Origin: an uncultured Lachnospiraceae bacterium
Lineage (GTDB): Bacteria; Bacillota; Clostridia; Lachnospirales; Lachnospiraceae
Assembly (NCBI GenBank): GCA_937950565.1
Contig: CALFCS010000185.1
Coordinates: 1 to 12,932 of the forward strand
DNA length: 12,932 bases
Direction of reading: 5' to 3'
Shown here: positions 1-7,070 of the stretch, piece by piece
Layout: each line of letters starts with the position of its first letter
Position numbering within the stretch: the stretch's first letter is position 1
Position numbers and translations under genes: made by a program
Notes under the pieces: generated by a model
Seen by the model: only the letters and a program-made list of their open reading frames with translations
What the model was told of the DNA's origin: nothing
The model's database searches: none

Positions 1-16
1 TTCTTTCATTATTCAT
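1..16 (-). CDS. Start of an unidentified gene running off the left edge
   Basis: Only the first five codons are inside the window (M-N-N-E-R, ATG at 16-14), so the product cannot be identified. The start is supported by a textbook AGGAGG ribosome binding site at 30-25, eight bases upstream of the ATG. It lies 143 bp downstream of the carrier protein gene at 160-402 in the same direction, so it may be its operon partner. The intervening leader is very purine-rich on the minus strand. Confidence 0.6.
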
Positions 17-24
17 AATTTCTT

Positions 25-30
25 CCTCCT
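25..30 (-). promoter_or_regulatory. Ribosome binding site AGGAGG for the left-edge gene
   Basis: A perfect AGGAGG on the minus strand sits eight bases before an ATG at 16-14. It is the main evidence that a gene starts at the window edge. Confidence 0.65.
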
Positions 31-137
31 TTTATTTCCTTTTTTGTTTTTCTTTTATAAAATCCCTGACACGAAATTCCCCATTCACATCTCGGGAAAT
101 TATTCCTTTTCTTTTCCTTTTCTCTTTTCTTTTTCCC

Positions 138-172
138 CAGTCTGCCTCTCTTACATTTTTTACAGCAGACTG
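138..172 (-). repeat. Inverted repeat spanning the stop codon of carrier 1
   Basis: CAGTCTGC (138-145) and GCAGACTG (165-172) form an 8-bp perfect inverted repeat with a 19-base loop that contains the TAA stop of the carrier gene (160-162). On the minus strand it is followed by purines, not a T run, so it is not a standard terminator. It could be an mRNA 3' structure or chance. Confidence 0.3.
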
Positions 173-402
173 TCAATATAATCGCCGGCTTCACCAAATG
201 TTTTTTTGCGGCGGAATTCCATAAACGGAACCTCTACATCATACTCATCTTCCAAAGCTGCAGTAAACTGTACAAAATTCACTGACTTTGCATGAAGGTC
301 TTCGTCAAAGCGTGTATTCTCATCCAGCGTCTGCGGATCAACAGCTAGAACCTCTGCTGCTTTCTGTTTCAGAATTTCTACTACTTCTTCACGAATACTC
401 AT
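160..402 (-). CDS. Acyl carrier protein-like protein (carrier 1)
   Basis: This is an 80-residue protein with the size and helical pattern of a phosphopantetheine-binding acyl carrier protein. The attachment site reads DLHAKSVNFV; Ser40 aligns with the serine that receives the 4'-phosphopantetheine arm in DLGADSLDTV of canonical carriers. The residue before the serine is Lys rather than Asp, and Leu after it is Val, so this is a divergent, probably specialised carrier rather than the fatty-acid synthesis AcpP. The C-terminal KKTFGEAGDYIDSLL resembles helix IV of the family. The start is set by AAAGGAGG seven bases upstream of the ATG. It lies downstream of the flavoprotein at 704-2182 but behind a terminator, so it probably has its own promoter. 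A phosphopantetheinyl transferase at 3962-4564 could activate it. The attached acyl group is unknown. Confidence 0.85.
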   Translation of the reverse strand: MSIREEVVEILKQKAAEVLAVDPQTLDENTRFDEDLHAKSVNFVQFTAALEDEYDVEVPFMEFRRKKTFGEAGDYIDSLL

Positions 403-632
403 GTTCTCTCCTCCTTTGTTTCATAGTCCTAATATTCTTAATATTTGTTAATAATATAACTGCTCCGGCAAAAATTTGCACTGTACTTGCTCCCAAAGTT
501 TGCCCTGCTTTTTTAGAATTATTTTCGAAAATTATTTTCATTTTCTTCTATTATTTGTGCATATTGCATAATTTTTACCATATGTCATTTGAAAAAATAC
601 CGTATCAGCGCATTTTTTGTCGAAACAATTGC
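403..632. other. Intergenic leader of carrier 1, no gene
   Basis: This AT-rich stretch lies between the flavoprotein terminator and the carrier 1 start. No credible gene was found on either strand. A weak minus-strand promoter can be drawn (GTGCAA, 17 bases, TATATT, about 478-450); the -10 is reasonable but the -35 is poor, so it is only suggestive. Confidence 0.4.
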
Positions 633-670
633 AAAAAATAATATAACTGTGCCACAGCACAGTTATATTA
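633..670 (-). terminator. Rho-independent terminator of the flavoprotein gene
   Basis: Bases 639-652 and 657-670 are a perfect 14-bp inverted repeat with a 4-base loop. Read on the minus strand, the hairpin is followed directly by six T residues (638-633). It begins 34 bases after the TAA stop of the flavoprotein gene and should end that transcript before carrier 1. On the plus strand it is followed by AAAATT, so it is directional. Confidence 0.9.
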
Positions 671-703
671 AAATTAACGCCCTATGCAGCTTTCTTTGTC
701 TTT

Positions 704-2182
704 TTATTCGTAATCTTCCTGCCCAAGAATATAATCTGCCGCATATTCACCCGCCATACGGCCGCTGGTTACAGCAAATCCCATCGTATTGCCCGGGAAA
801 TAGAAGTAATAAGTACCATTATAGAGCTCACACACATCGCTTCCTGCCCCGTACAGTCCTTCAATCACCTCATAATCATCCGTAATAACCTGGAGCTTGT
901 GGTTAATCTTAATTCCGCCAAGAGAGCCATAAGCGCCCGGTGCATACCGAAGTGCATAATACTTATCTCCCTTAAGAGGAATCAGATATTCCCGTCTCTT
1001 ACAGAAATCATCATCATAATTCTGCTCACACTGCTCATTGTAACGTTCAATTGTTTCTACCAGAACGTCTACAGGTATCTCCATTTTTTCTGCAAGCTCT
1101 TCCACCGAATCTGCTACATAGGCAATCGTTGGATGTTCAGCTGCAATCTTCGGCCACTCTTCTTCAAAGCCTTCCGTAGAATCATCATGGAACACTTCAT
1201 TCGGGAAGTCGATTCCTCTCCGGCGGTAATGTTTTACCACACTGCTCGACATAATCCGGAACATATTGCGGTCTTTCTGATAATTAATAATATTTCCTGA
1301 TACAGCTGAATTCTGGAGCACACTTTCATCGCAGCAGCGGTAACCCAGCTTATTGACCGCAATCGCACCTGCATTATTAAACAACATTGACTGTGGATAT
1401 GCACCTAATTTTGCTCCCGGGAGCATCATGCCGCCGGTACGCTCCATTTCCATACGGCCATGTCCTGCGCCAATCTCCCATGCCATCTTGATTCCATCGC
1501 CGACAATTCCCGGCACCATAAAGTCAAACATATCTTTTTCCAGAGTATAGCCTGTATATTCCTTTACCATTTCCGGATTGGTTCCAAATCCGCCTGTAGC
1601 AATAATCACTGCCTTTGCAGAAACCTCATATTCCGTACCGTCCTCACTCTTCGCAATCAGACCGGTCACTTTCTTTCCCTCTGCCAGAAGCTTTTGAACC
1701 GGCGTATTCAAGTAATACTTTACCCCCAGCTCCTGTCCGCGCTCAAAAATCTTCTTATTCATAGCAGATGCGGAACGCGCTCCCGGACGGGAACCGTCTT
1801 CCGGCATAACAACATGCCAGGTAGCCTCTGACGTCGGGAAGTTCTTCATCGCTCCCGCAAATTTCACTCCCATATCCTCCAGCCAGTCAATCGTCGGACC
1901 GGAATTCCAGATATAATCATGAACCAGATTCGCATCTGACTGCCAATGAACATAATCCATAAAGCGTTTAAATGCTTCCTCCTTTCGAAGAGTCCCCATT
2001 GTCCGCTTCTGGATACGGCTCTCTACCCCAAACGGGCCCATACCCATATTCGCTGTTCCTCCGACTGTTGATGATTTTTCAAAAACCGCAACCTCTACAC
2101 CTGATTCTGCTGCCGCAACACTTGCACACAACCCTGCCGGGCCTGCTGCTATAATCGCAAGATCTACACTTATTTTTTCCAT
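704..2182 (-). CDS. FAD-dependent oxidoreductase, fumarate reductase flavoprotein family
   Basis: A 492-residue protein of the FAD_binding_2 / succinate dehydrogenase-fumarate reductase flavoprotein type. An N-terminal Rossmann segment (residues 7-36) reads IIAAGPAGL and ends in FEK, the usual acidic end of strand 2. The first Gly of GxGxxG is Ala13's neighbour Ala12, a mild variant. GGTANMGMG (41-49), ATGGFG (195-200), GDGIKMA (229-235), GSLGGIKIN (419-427) and GLYGAGSD (442-449) match the family's FAD-contact and active-site blocks. There is no signal peptide, heme motif or FMN-binding domain, so it is a cytoplasmic single-domain enzyme. Relatives reduce or desaturate C=C bonds in many substrates (fumarate, enoates, steroids); the substrate here is unknown. 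The start is backed by AAAGGAG eight bases upstream. It is transcribed away from the PucR-type regulator at 2400, its likely controller. Confidence 0.88.
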   Translation of the reverse strand: MEKISVDLAIIAAGPAGLCASVAAAESGVEVAVFEKSSTVGGTANMGMGPFGVESRIQKRTMGTLRKEEAFKRFMDYVHWQSDANLVHDYIWNSGPTIDWLEDMGVKFAGAMKNFPTSEATWHVVMPEDGSRPGARSASAMNKKIFERGQELGVKYYLNTPVQKLLAEGKKVTGLIAKSEDGTEYEVSAKAVIIATGGFGTNPEMVKEYTGYTLEKDMFDFMVPGIVGDGIKMAWEIGAGHGRMEMERTGGMMLPGAKLGAYPQSMLFNNAGAIAVNKLGYRCCDESVLQNSAVSGNIINYQKDRNMFRIMSSSVVKHYRRRGIDFPNEVFHDDSTEGFEEEWPKIAAEHPTIAYVADSVEELAEKMEIPVDVLVETIERYNEQCEQNYDDDFCKRREYLIPLKGDKYYALRYAPGAYGSLGGIKINHKLQVITDDYEVIEGLYGAGSDVCELYNGTYYFYFPGNTMGFAVTSGRMAGEYAADYILGQEDYE

Positions 2183-2239
2183 ATTTATTTCTCCTTTCCC
2201 TCTGCGCTGATTTTCCTGTTATTTATTATTACTATAAAC

Positions 2240-2273
2240 CTTTTTACCTGTTTTTTTCACTGTACTTTTTACC
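2240..2273. repeat. Direct repeat CTTTTTACC in the divergent intergenic region
   Basis: CTTTTTACC occurs at 2240-2248 and again at 2265-2273, 25 bp start to start, between the flavoprotein and the regulator at 2400. The spacing, over two helical turns, and the location make it a candidate operator, but the sequence is AT-rich and could recur by chance. Confidence 0.35.
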
Positions 2274-2315
2274 AAATCCTTCTCTTTGATAAACCAGACA
2301 TTTTTTTCTTATCTC

Positions 2316-2344
2316 TTTACAAAATATACTTTTTTATTCATAAT
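2316..2344 (+). promoter_or_regulatory. Sigma-A-type promoter of the first PucR-type regulator
   Basis: TTTACA (2316-2321) and CATAAT (2339-2344) are separated by 17 bp; each matches the consensus in five of six positions. Transcription would begin near 2351, about 50 bases before the ATG at 2400. An ACAAGAT direct repeat (2358-2364 and 2370-2376, 12-bp period) just after the predicted start could be an autoregulatory site. Confidence 0.55.
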
Positions 2345-2399
2345 AAGAGTAGTACTTACAAGATTATACACAAGATATTTAGAAAAAGAGGATAAACAT

Positions 2400-3989
2400 A
2401 TGAAATGGCAAAGCATTATCAAAGAGCTGTGCTACAGCACAATTGCAGCACGAAAAAATCTTTCTCCACGACAGGACTACACACAGACCCTTTTACTGAA
2501 TACACCTCCGCTGAATCTTTCCGACCACACCCTTTATTTCTGTAATTTATCAGATTACCGCGGATTTTCAAACCATCCCCGTCTGTGTGCATATATCTTA
2601 TACCAGGATATTCCTGAAAAAGAGATTGCATATACGTACCCGGAAGATAATCTCCTGGTCTTTCAGAATCGAGACGATTTTCTGATGGCTTACCAGACAA
2701 TCTCTACTAAAATTGCAGAACTGGAAGATATGAAGCGCAGTGTCTCGGAGCTTTTTATCCTGTCTTCCAACAATGCACCCCTGCAGGTAATTGCGAACCG
2801 GATCGATGAAATCTTCCATGTATGTGTATCCATATTGGACAACAGTTTTTCTGTATTGACATTCTCAGACAACACCGTAATGTTAAGTCCAAAGATATTG
2901 ACCGATATCAGAACGAACTCCATTCCTCTGGATACGCAGCGCTGGCTCCACTCCCCGGACCTGGCCGCTCCCCACAGCAAGCAGACCGCCCCGACCTATT
3001 TCGACCAGGACCTGGAAGATGGATATTGTGTCCGCAATTATCTGACTTTAATTTATATGAATAACTTAAAACTGGCATCCTTCAGTCTCTTGTACACCTA
3101 CCCGACAGGAGAAGAACCGCCCTCTTTGTCCCCGGATGTCCTGGAGCTGCTTCCTGTGGTAGCCAGTGCGCTTTCCATCAAAATCAGCAAAGAAGACTTT
3201 TACACGCAAAATAAAGCCTCCTACTATACACACCTGTTTTCACGGTTTTTAAGCGCACCAAAGCTCCAGTCCCCGCAGGAATTCCAGCAGAGACTTTCTA
3301 TCTTCGGATATAATATGAAAACATACAAATACATTGTGCTGATTGACTACGCCCAAAGTTCCATAACGTCCTCGCCGTCGCTAAAAGCTCTGACAGATCA
3401 GGTGCACAAGATTTTGTCGAACAATATTTATGTTATTAACGAGCATACTGTCATCTATCTCTGCAGCCACGACGATATTACCTCGCCTGTTCAGGAAGAA
3501 CTGGAAGTTCTAAGAAATGTCTTGATTCCTACTTCTGTCTGTGCCGGCGTCAGCAGCATCTTTACGTCCCTTACGGATATTTTGGAGCACATACAAGAAG
3601 CTCAGGCCGCCCTCACCACCGGCTCCTACCTGAACAACAGACAGCACCTCTTTCTTTTTGATGACCTCCGGATAGAAGACCTGGCAAGAAGCTGCTTCCA
3701 GCATAGCAATTGGAAACGTTACTGCTACCCGCCTTATATGCGGATTCTGGAATATGATGAGGCACATAATACAAAGCTTGCAGACACGTTACTTTTGTAT
3801 CTGTCAAAAGGGAAGAAAATTTCCGAAATATGTGACGACTTATTTATTCATAAAAATACACTCTATTACCGGCTGGATAAAATCCGTGATATTATGGAGG
3901 AAGATTTTGAAAATCCGAGGGTCATCACCCAGATTCAGATGACCTGTGCCTTTTTGAATTGTCAGGAAAGACTATCCTCAGGAGAATAA
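2400..3989 (+). CDS. PucR/CdaR-family transcriptional regulator (regulator 1)
   Basis: A 529-residue regulator. The N-terminal half (about 1-290) is a ligand-sensing region of PucR-like and GAF-like character. The middle (about 300-410, around YKYIVLIDYA) looks like the CdaR GGDEF-like domain. The C-terminus (about 460-520) is the PucR-type helix-turn-helix (HTH_30) with the signature IHKNTLYYRLDKI. Family members sense small metabolites such as purine intermediates or sugar diacids and usually activate adjacent catabolic genes. An in-frame ATG at 2286 would add 38 residues, but the ATG at 2400 is preferred because a GAGGATAAACAT ribosome site and a plausible promoter lie just before it. It is divergent from the FAD oxidoreductase, the likely target. 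Its last 28 bp overlap the 3' end of the convergent phosphopantetheinyl transferase gene. The effector is unknown. Confidence 0.85.
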   Translation: MKWQSIIKELCYSTIAARKNLSPRQDYTQTLLLNTPPLNLSDHTLYFCNLSDYRGFSNHPRLCAYILYQDIPEKEIAYTYPEDNLLVFQNRDDFLMAYQTISTKIAELEDMKRSVSELFILSSNNAPLQVIANRIDEIFHVCVSILDNSFSVLTFSDNTVMLSPKILTDIRTNSIPLDTQRWLHSPDLAAPHSKQTAPTYFDQDLEDGYCVRNYLTLIYMNNLKLASFSLLYTYPTGEEPPSLSPDVLELLPVVASALSIKISKEDFYTQNKASYYTHLFSRFLSAPKLQSPQEFQQRLSIFGYNMKTYKYIVLIDYAQSSITSSPSLKALTDQVHKILSNNIYVINEHTVIYLCSHDDITSPVQEELEVLRNVLIPTSVCAGVSSIFTSLTDILEHIQEAQAALTTGSYLNNRQHLFLFDDLRIEDLARSCFQHSNWKRYCYPPYMRILEYDEAHNTKLADTLLLYLSKGKKISEICDDLFIHKNTLYYRLDKIRDIMEEDFENPRVITQIQMTCAFLNCQERLSSGE

Positions 3990-4564
3990 GGATGGGCACT
4001 GCATACAGAAAGTATATATTTATCTTCTATCATTTTCTGGGCAAAAAATACGGTTTTATCCGAACACTCAATTTTTGTCTCATGTTCCTCCGCAGACAGA
4101 ATAAATGAAATGTCTGTCAAAGGCATAGTAAAGCCACATCCATTTTGTTTGATGCGGCTTTCTTTTAATGTCCAGAAACGATAAAATAATTCCTTGTATT
4201 TTTCTGTATCCTGTCTGTACTGAAACAAAAATTCCTGTTCGCCGGGCGTCAGAACTTTTGGAAGGATGTGGTCTTTTACTTCCCCGATATTCTCCACATC
4301 AATGCCGACGGGGCTGTCGGAAAGTGCACAGACAACCATCCCATCACAATGACTGATATTAAAATGAATGTCCGGATACTCTTTGAAATATGGCTTCCCA
4401 TAATCCCCAACAGTTATCATATCTTCCAGTTCCTTCTGTGAGACCTGTATCTGACAGACTTCTGCCAGCCCCTGTGCTAATAATGACAGTCCCAGCTGAT
4501 GCTCCACGCTGTATTTTTTGTTGCAAGGCACTTTCCCGTAACCTGCTGTATAAATTTTTACCAT
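3962..4564 (-). CDS. 4'-phosphopantetheinyl transferase, Sfp type
   Basis: This 200-residue enzyme would transfer 4'-phosphopantetheine from CoA to the active serine of carrier proteins. All signature blocks are present: GKPYF (56-60), NISH (69-72), GIDVE (87-91, Asp89 and Glu91 as Mg ligands) and FWTLKESRIK (130-139, with Glu135 and the Lys residues). Sfp-type enzymes serve secondary or specialised carriers, whereas AcpS (about 120 residues) serves fatty-acid synthesis, so a dedicated enzyme here fits the two unusual carriers in the window. A longer frame opens at 4711, but the ATG at 4564-4562 is chosen: it overlaps the TGA of the upstream hydrolase by one base and follows AGGTGG, which indicates translational coupling. 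It is the last gene of the thiolase operon and its end overlaps regulator 1 by 28 bp. Confidence 0.92.
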   Translation of the reverse strand: MVKIYTAGYGKVPCNKKYSVEHQLGLSLLAQGLAEVCQIQVSQKELEDMITVGDYGKPYFKEYPDIHFNISHCDGMVVCALSDSPVGIDVENIGEVKDHILPKVLTPGEQEFLFQYRQDTEKYKELFYRFWTLKESRIKQNGCGFTMPLTDISFILSAEEHETKIECSDKTVFFAQKMIEDKYILSVCSAHPYSPEDSLS

Positions 4565-5355
4565 CACTTTCCACCTGCCCTTTCTTCTTCCGACACAATA
4601 ACAGCAACCGGTTCTTCTTCCATAGAATCCAGGTAAATCCACCCTTTTGCATAAGGCGGCCGCGGATACTGATATGCATAATATTTTCCTTCCCGGCTGT
4701 GTTCCATACATTGAACCATCCGTTTCAACATTTTCTTTGGAAACTTTGAGATGTGATGAGAGGTAAGATAATAATCAAACTCCATAGACTGCACTCGTTT
4801 CAGCATCCTATACTGGTCTTCCACTGACATATGATTCTGAAAGTTCAGACACATAACCGGAGTAAGCGCATCTCCTGACAGCAATAGCCTCAGCGATGGA
4901 ATCCATATTCCGACTGATCCTCTCGTATGGCCTTCCAGGGGTACAGCCAGACATCTCATATTTCCTAGTTCAACTGCTTCCCAATCTAAGCGATGTATCG
5001 ACTTCCATCGGACAGGCTCCTGCTGAAACAGGGGGAATTCTTCCCCCTGCGCAATTTCCTTCCGCCATTTGTTCAACAAATCCTTCTGGTATCCTTCAAG
5101 AATCGAAAAATCTTTTTCAGACAGATATACCTTATCAAACTGCTCATTTCCTCCGATATGGTCAAAATGTCCATGGCTGTTCACCACAATCAGTGGAAAA
5201 GAAGTGATACTTCTTACTGCACCATACATATCATCAATCCCCGAACCCGTGTCAAAAAGAAGCGCCTTTTCTTCCCCTACGACGAGATTTGCACAACACT
5301 CTGCCCGGTCTTTCAAAACATATACATTCTTTTGAATCTTCGTAATTGTAATCAT
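4564..5355 (-). CDS. Metallo-beta-lactamase-fold hydrolase
   Basis: A 263-residue MBL-fold protein with the full metal-site set: LLFDTG (32-37), HGHFDH (61-66, HxHxDH), GHTRGSVG (142-149), SGDA (160-163) and TSHH (198-201). It is predicted to be a cytoplasmic dinuclear zinc hydrolase; no signal peptide is seen. The family includes thioesterases, lactonases and glyoxalase II. In this operon, next to a carrier-protein activator and coupled to it by a one-base stop/start overlap, hydrolysis of an acyl thioester or a lactone intermediate is a reasonable guess, not shown by sequence. The ATG at 5355 is the only possible start because an in-frame stop lies three codons upstream; the ribosome site is weak (AAAGAAG). 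Confidence 0.85.
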   Translation of the reverse strand: MITITKIQKNVYVLKDRAECCANLVVGEEKALLFDTGSGIDDMYGAVRSITSFPLIVVNSHGHFDHIGGNEQFDKVYLSEKDFSILEGYQKDLLNKWRKEIAQGEEFPLFQQEPVRWKSIHRLDWEAVELGNMRCLAVPLEGHTRGSVGIWIPSLRLLLSGDALTPVMCLNFQNHMSVEDQYRMLKRVQSMEFDYYLTSHHISKFPKKMLKRMVQCMEHSREGKYYAYQYPRPPYAKGWIYLDSMEEEPVAVIVSEEERAGGK

Positions 5356-5407
5356 TCTTCTTTACTTTATTTTGTGAGTTTTTGAATCAACATTTTCTGA
5401 AAGGCAT

Positions 5408-5854
5408 CTACGCCAGCATTGCAGCCGCGATCTGAACCGGAAGCGTGCCAAGCTCTGCCACCTTCATTGGTCCCATGATCAACAGTCCGATTGCCCATCC
5501 GCACAGCCATGAAGGAGTGAAAATATACTTAGACAGTGTCTCCCCGATCATAACCGCAAGTCCGCCCATTACAAAAAGGGTCACATATAATTCTATATCC
5601 GGATTCCAGGAAAGCTTTTCTGTAATCCATACTACACACACCGCCCACAGATCTCCCAGGAGGAATCCCACTGCGATTTTAAATGCATTCTTTCTCTGAT
5701 TTCCGTTTGCCACATAAAGTCCCGCACATACGAGGGCAACCGCCCCCGTGCTCACCCCGATATATGGCGCCAGCACTGCCCACACAGGAGGCATGAGGGC
5801 AATGCAAAACGCCAGCGTCAGCATATGAATTTTCTTTAACTTTTTTTCTTCCAT
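5408..5854 (-). CDS. DUF1097-like integral membrane protein
   Basis: A 148-residue, strongly hydrophobic protein with about five membrane segments (roughly 11-31, 33-50, 58-77, 88-107 and 113-130) and a lysine-rich N-terminus (MEEKKLKK). Composition and length resemble the DUF1097 family (such as YcdZ of enterobacteria), whose function is not established; this assignment is from recognition of the pattern, not an alignment. Placed between butyrate kinase and the MBL hydrolase in one operon, it may move a substrate or acid product of the pathway across the membrane. GGAG precedes the ATG by about eight bases. The gap to the butyrate kinase stop is 35 bp. Confidence 0.7.
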   Translation of the reverse strand: MEEKKLKKIHMLTLAFCIALMPPVWAVLAPYIGVSTGAVALVCAGLYVANGNQRKNAFKIAVGFLLGDLWAVCVVWITEKLSWNPDIELYVTLFVMGGLAVMIGETLSKYIFTPSWLCGWAIGLLIMGPMKVAELGTLPVQIAAAMLA

Positions 5855-5889
5855 CTGTGTATCTCCATCTTCTTTTTCTCTTCTATCTC

Positions 5890-7005
5890 TCAGGACTCCC
5901 AGGAAAACCCATCCCAGATCCGTTTCCCGGAATATTCCTTTAATTCTTCTTCCCCGTTCAGAACACGGATTGCTCCGGAAGCCATTGCTTCCATTTCAAA
6001 TTCACCCGGGTATGCTGTTACCGGGGCGATAAAAGAACAGGTCTCCGTAATCTGTGCGACCAGATCCGGATTATGTACCATTCCACCGCCAAGCAGAATG
6101 CCATCAACCTCTCCGTGAAGCACTGCCGCCATGGAACCGATACATTTTTCTATCTGATAAATCATCGTATTCCAAAGCATCTCTGCATAACGGTCTCCGG
6201 CCTTTGCACGGTTGGTCAGCTCCATTGCATCTGATATACCGGCATGACTTACAAAACCGCCTGTCTTTGTACAAAGTTTTCTTACATCACTTACTTCCAG
6301 ATGATTCTTTTCCATATAATCCAGAAGATCTGCAACAGCAATGCTTCCACATCTTGTCGGAGCCATAGGGCCTTCCCCTCCTACGATGTCATATCCGTCT
6401 ACCATTTTTCCTTTTCGATGTGCCGATACAGAGATTCCCCCACCGATATGGCATACGATGTAGTTACATGCTTCATATTCTTTTTTCAGTACTTTCTTAC
6501 TGTGCCGGATAGCTGTCTCTTTCAGATTCAGCGCATGCAGATGAATGATCCGGTAAACGCCGTTAATCCCTGTCATTCTTGCCAGATCCTGCAGTTCATC
6601 CACATCCGGTGGATTTACTACCATTGCCTTTGCCCCGTATTTTTCTGCAAATTCATGAGCAAGCTGAGAGCCAAGTGCAGCCGGGTGGATGACTCCATTT
6701 GCACAAGTTCTGGCATGTTCAAGCATCAGCTCTGTTACTTTATAGGTTCCTCCCTCCATAGCAAGAAGGCCCCCGCCTCTGCCGACAAAAACATCTACAT
6801 CATCAAGCGATATCCCCGCCTCCTCAAGAAGCTGAAGAATCATATCTCTCCGGTAAGGAAGCTGCTCCGGAATCGTCTGAAATTTGCCCAGTTCCTCTGC
6901 ATCATGAGATACATTCTTTGTATACAGACATTCTTCTCCTTCAAACAATGCAATTTTTGTTGAGGTAGAACCCGGATTAATCGTTAACACTTTATAATTT
7001 TTCAT
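5890..7005 (-). CDS. buk: Butyrate kinase
   Basis: A 371-residue member of the acetokinase/butyrate kinase (ASKHA) family, near the usual 355-360. It interconverts acyl phosphate plus ADP with carboxylate plus ATP in the cytoplasm. Visible motifs are LTINPGSTSTK (7-17, phosphate 1), HIGGGISVSAHRKGK (186-200), GGEGPMAPTR (209-218), ILLGGGMVHN (303-312, adenosine binding) and AYPGEFEMEA (331-340). Length and motifs indicate butyrate kinase rather than acetate kinase (about 400 residues); branched-chain acyl phosphates are possible substrates too. The gene follows the phosphotransacylase with a 65-bp gap holding a GC-rich hairpin, and has a good AAAAGGAG site. A C-terminal tail (KRIWDGFSWES) is slightly longer than typical. 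Confidence 0.93.
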   Translation of the reverse strand: MKNYKVLTINPGSTSTKIALFEGEECLYTKNVSHDAEELGKFQTIPEQLPYRRDMILQLLEEAGISLDDVDVFVGRGGGLLAMEGGTYKVTELMLEHARTCANGVIHPAALGSQLAHEFAEKYGAKAMVVNPPDVDELQDLARMTGINGVYRIIHLHALNLKETAIRHSKKVLKKEYEACNYIVCHIGGGISVSAHRKGKMVDGYDIVGGEGPMAPTRCGSIAVADLLDYMEKNHLEVSDVRKLCTKTGGFVSHAGISDAMELTNRAKAGDRYAEMLWNTMIYQIEKCIGSMAAVLHGEVDGILLGGGMVHNPDLVAQITETCSFIAPVTAYPGEFEMEAMASGAIRVLNGEEELKEYSGKRIWDGFSWES

Positions 7006-7027
7006 ATTCTCTCCTTTTGAAAGAAAT

Positions 7028-7048
7028 CCCCCGGCAGCTGCCCGGGGG
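7028..7048 (-). repeat. GC-rich hairpin between phosphotransacylase and butyrate kinase
   Basis: CCCCCGG (7028-7034) and CCGGGGG (7042-7048) form a perfect 7-bp GC stem with a 7-base loop. On the minus strand it is followed by ATTTCTTTC, a poor T run, so it may be a partial terminator or an mRNA processing/stability element tuning butyrate kinase levels. On the plus strand the following bases are T-rich (TTCTTCCGTTTTG), but no plus-strand gene ends here. Confidence 0.5.
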
Positions 7049-7070
7049 TTCTTCCGTTTTGTTTCTTTCT

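Noticed and set aside
9..197. Lysine-rich 62-residue minus-strand frame overlapping the end of carrier 1
   Set aside because: It is low-complexity, arises from the purine-rich leader, has no good ribosome site, and would overlap both the carrier gene and the RBS and start of the left-edge gene.
3920..3944. Hairpin GGTCATC/GATGACC near the end of regulator 1
   Set aside because: It lies inside the regulator coding region before its stop, has an 11-base loop and no convincing T run for the minus-strand operon, so it is not called a terminator.
4565..4711. 49-residue N-terminal extension of the PPTase
   Set aside because: It lies wholly inside the hydrolase gene in another frame and does not look like the family; the coupled ATG at 4564 is better.
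6244..6963. 239-residue plus-strand frame opposite butyrate kinase
   Set aside because: It is an antisense shadow of a well-conserved kinase, rich in Cys, Ser and Phe as expected from reverse reading, with no ribosome site.
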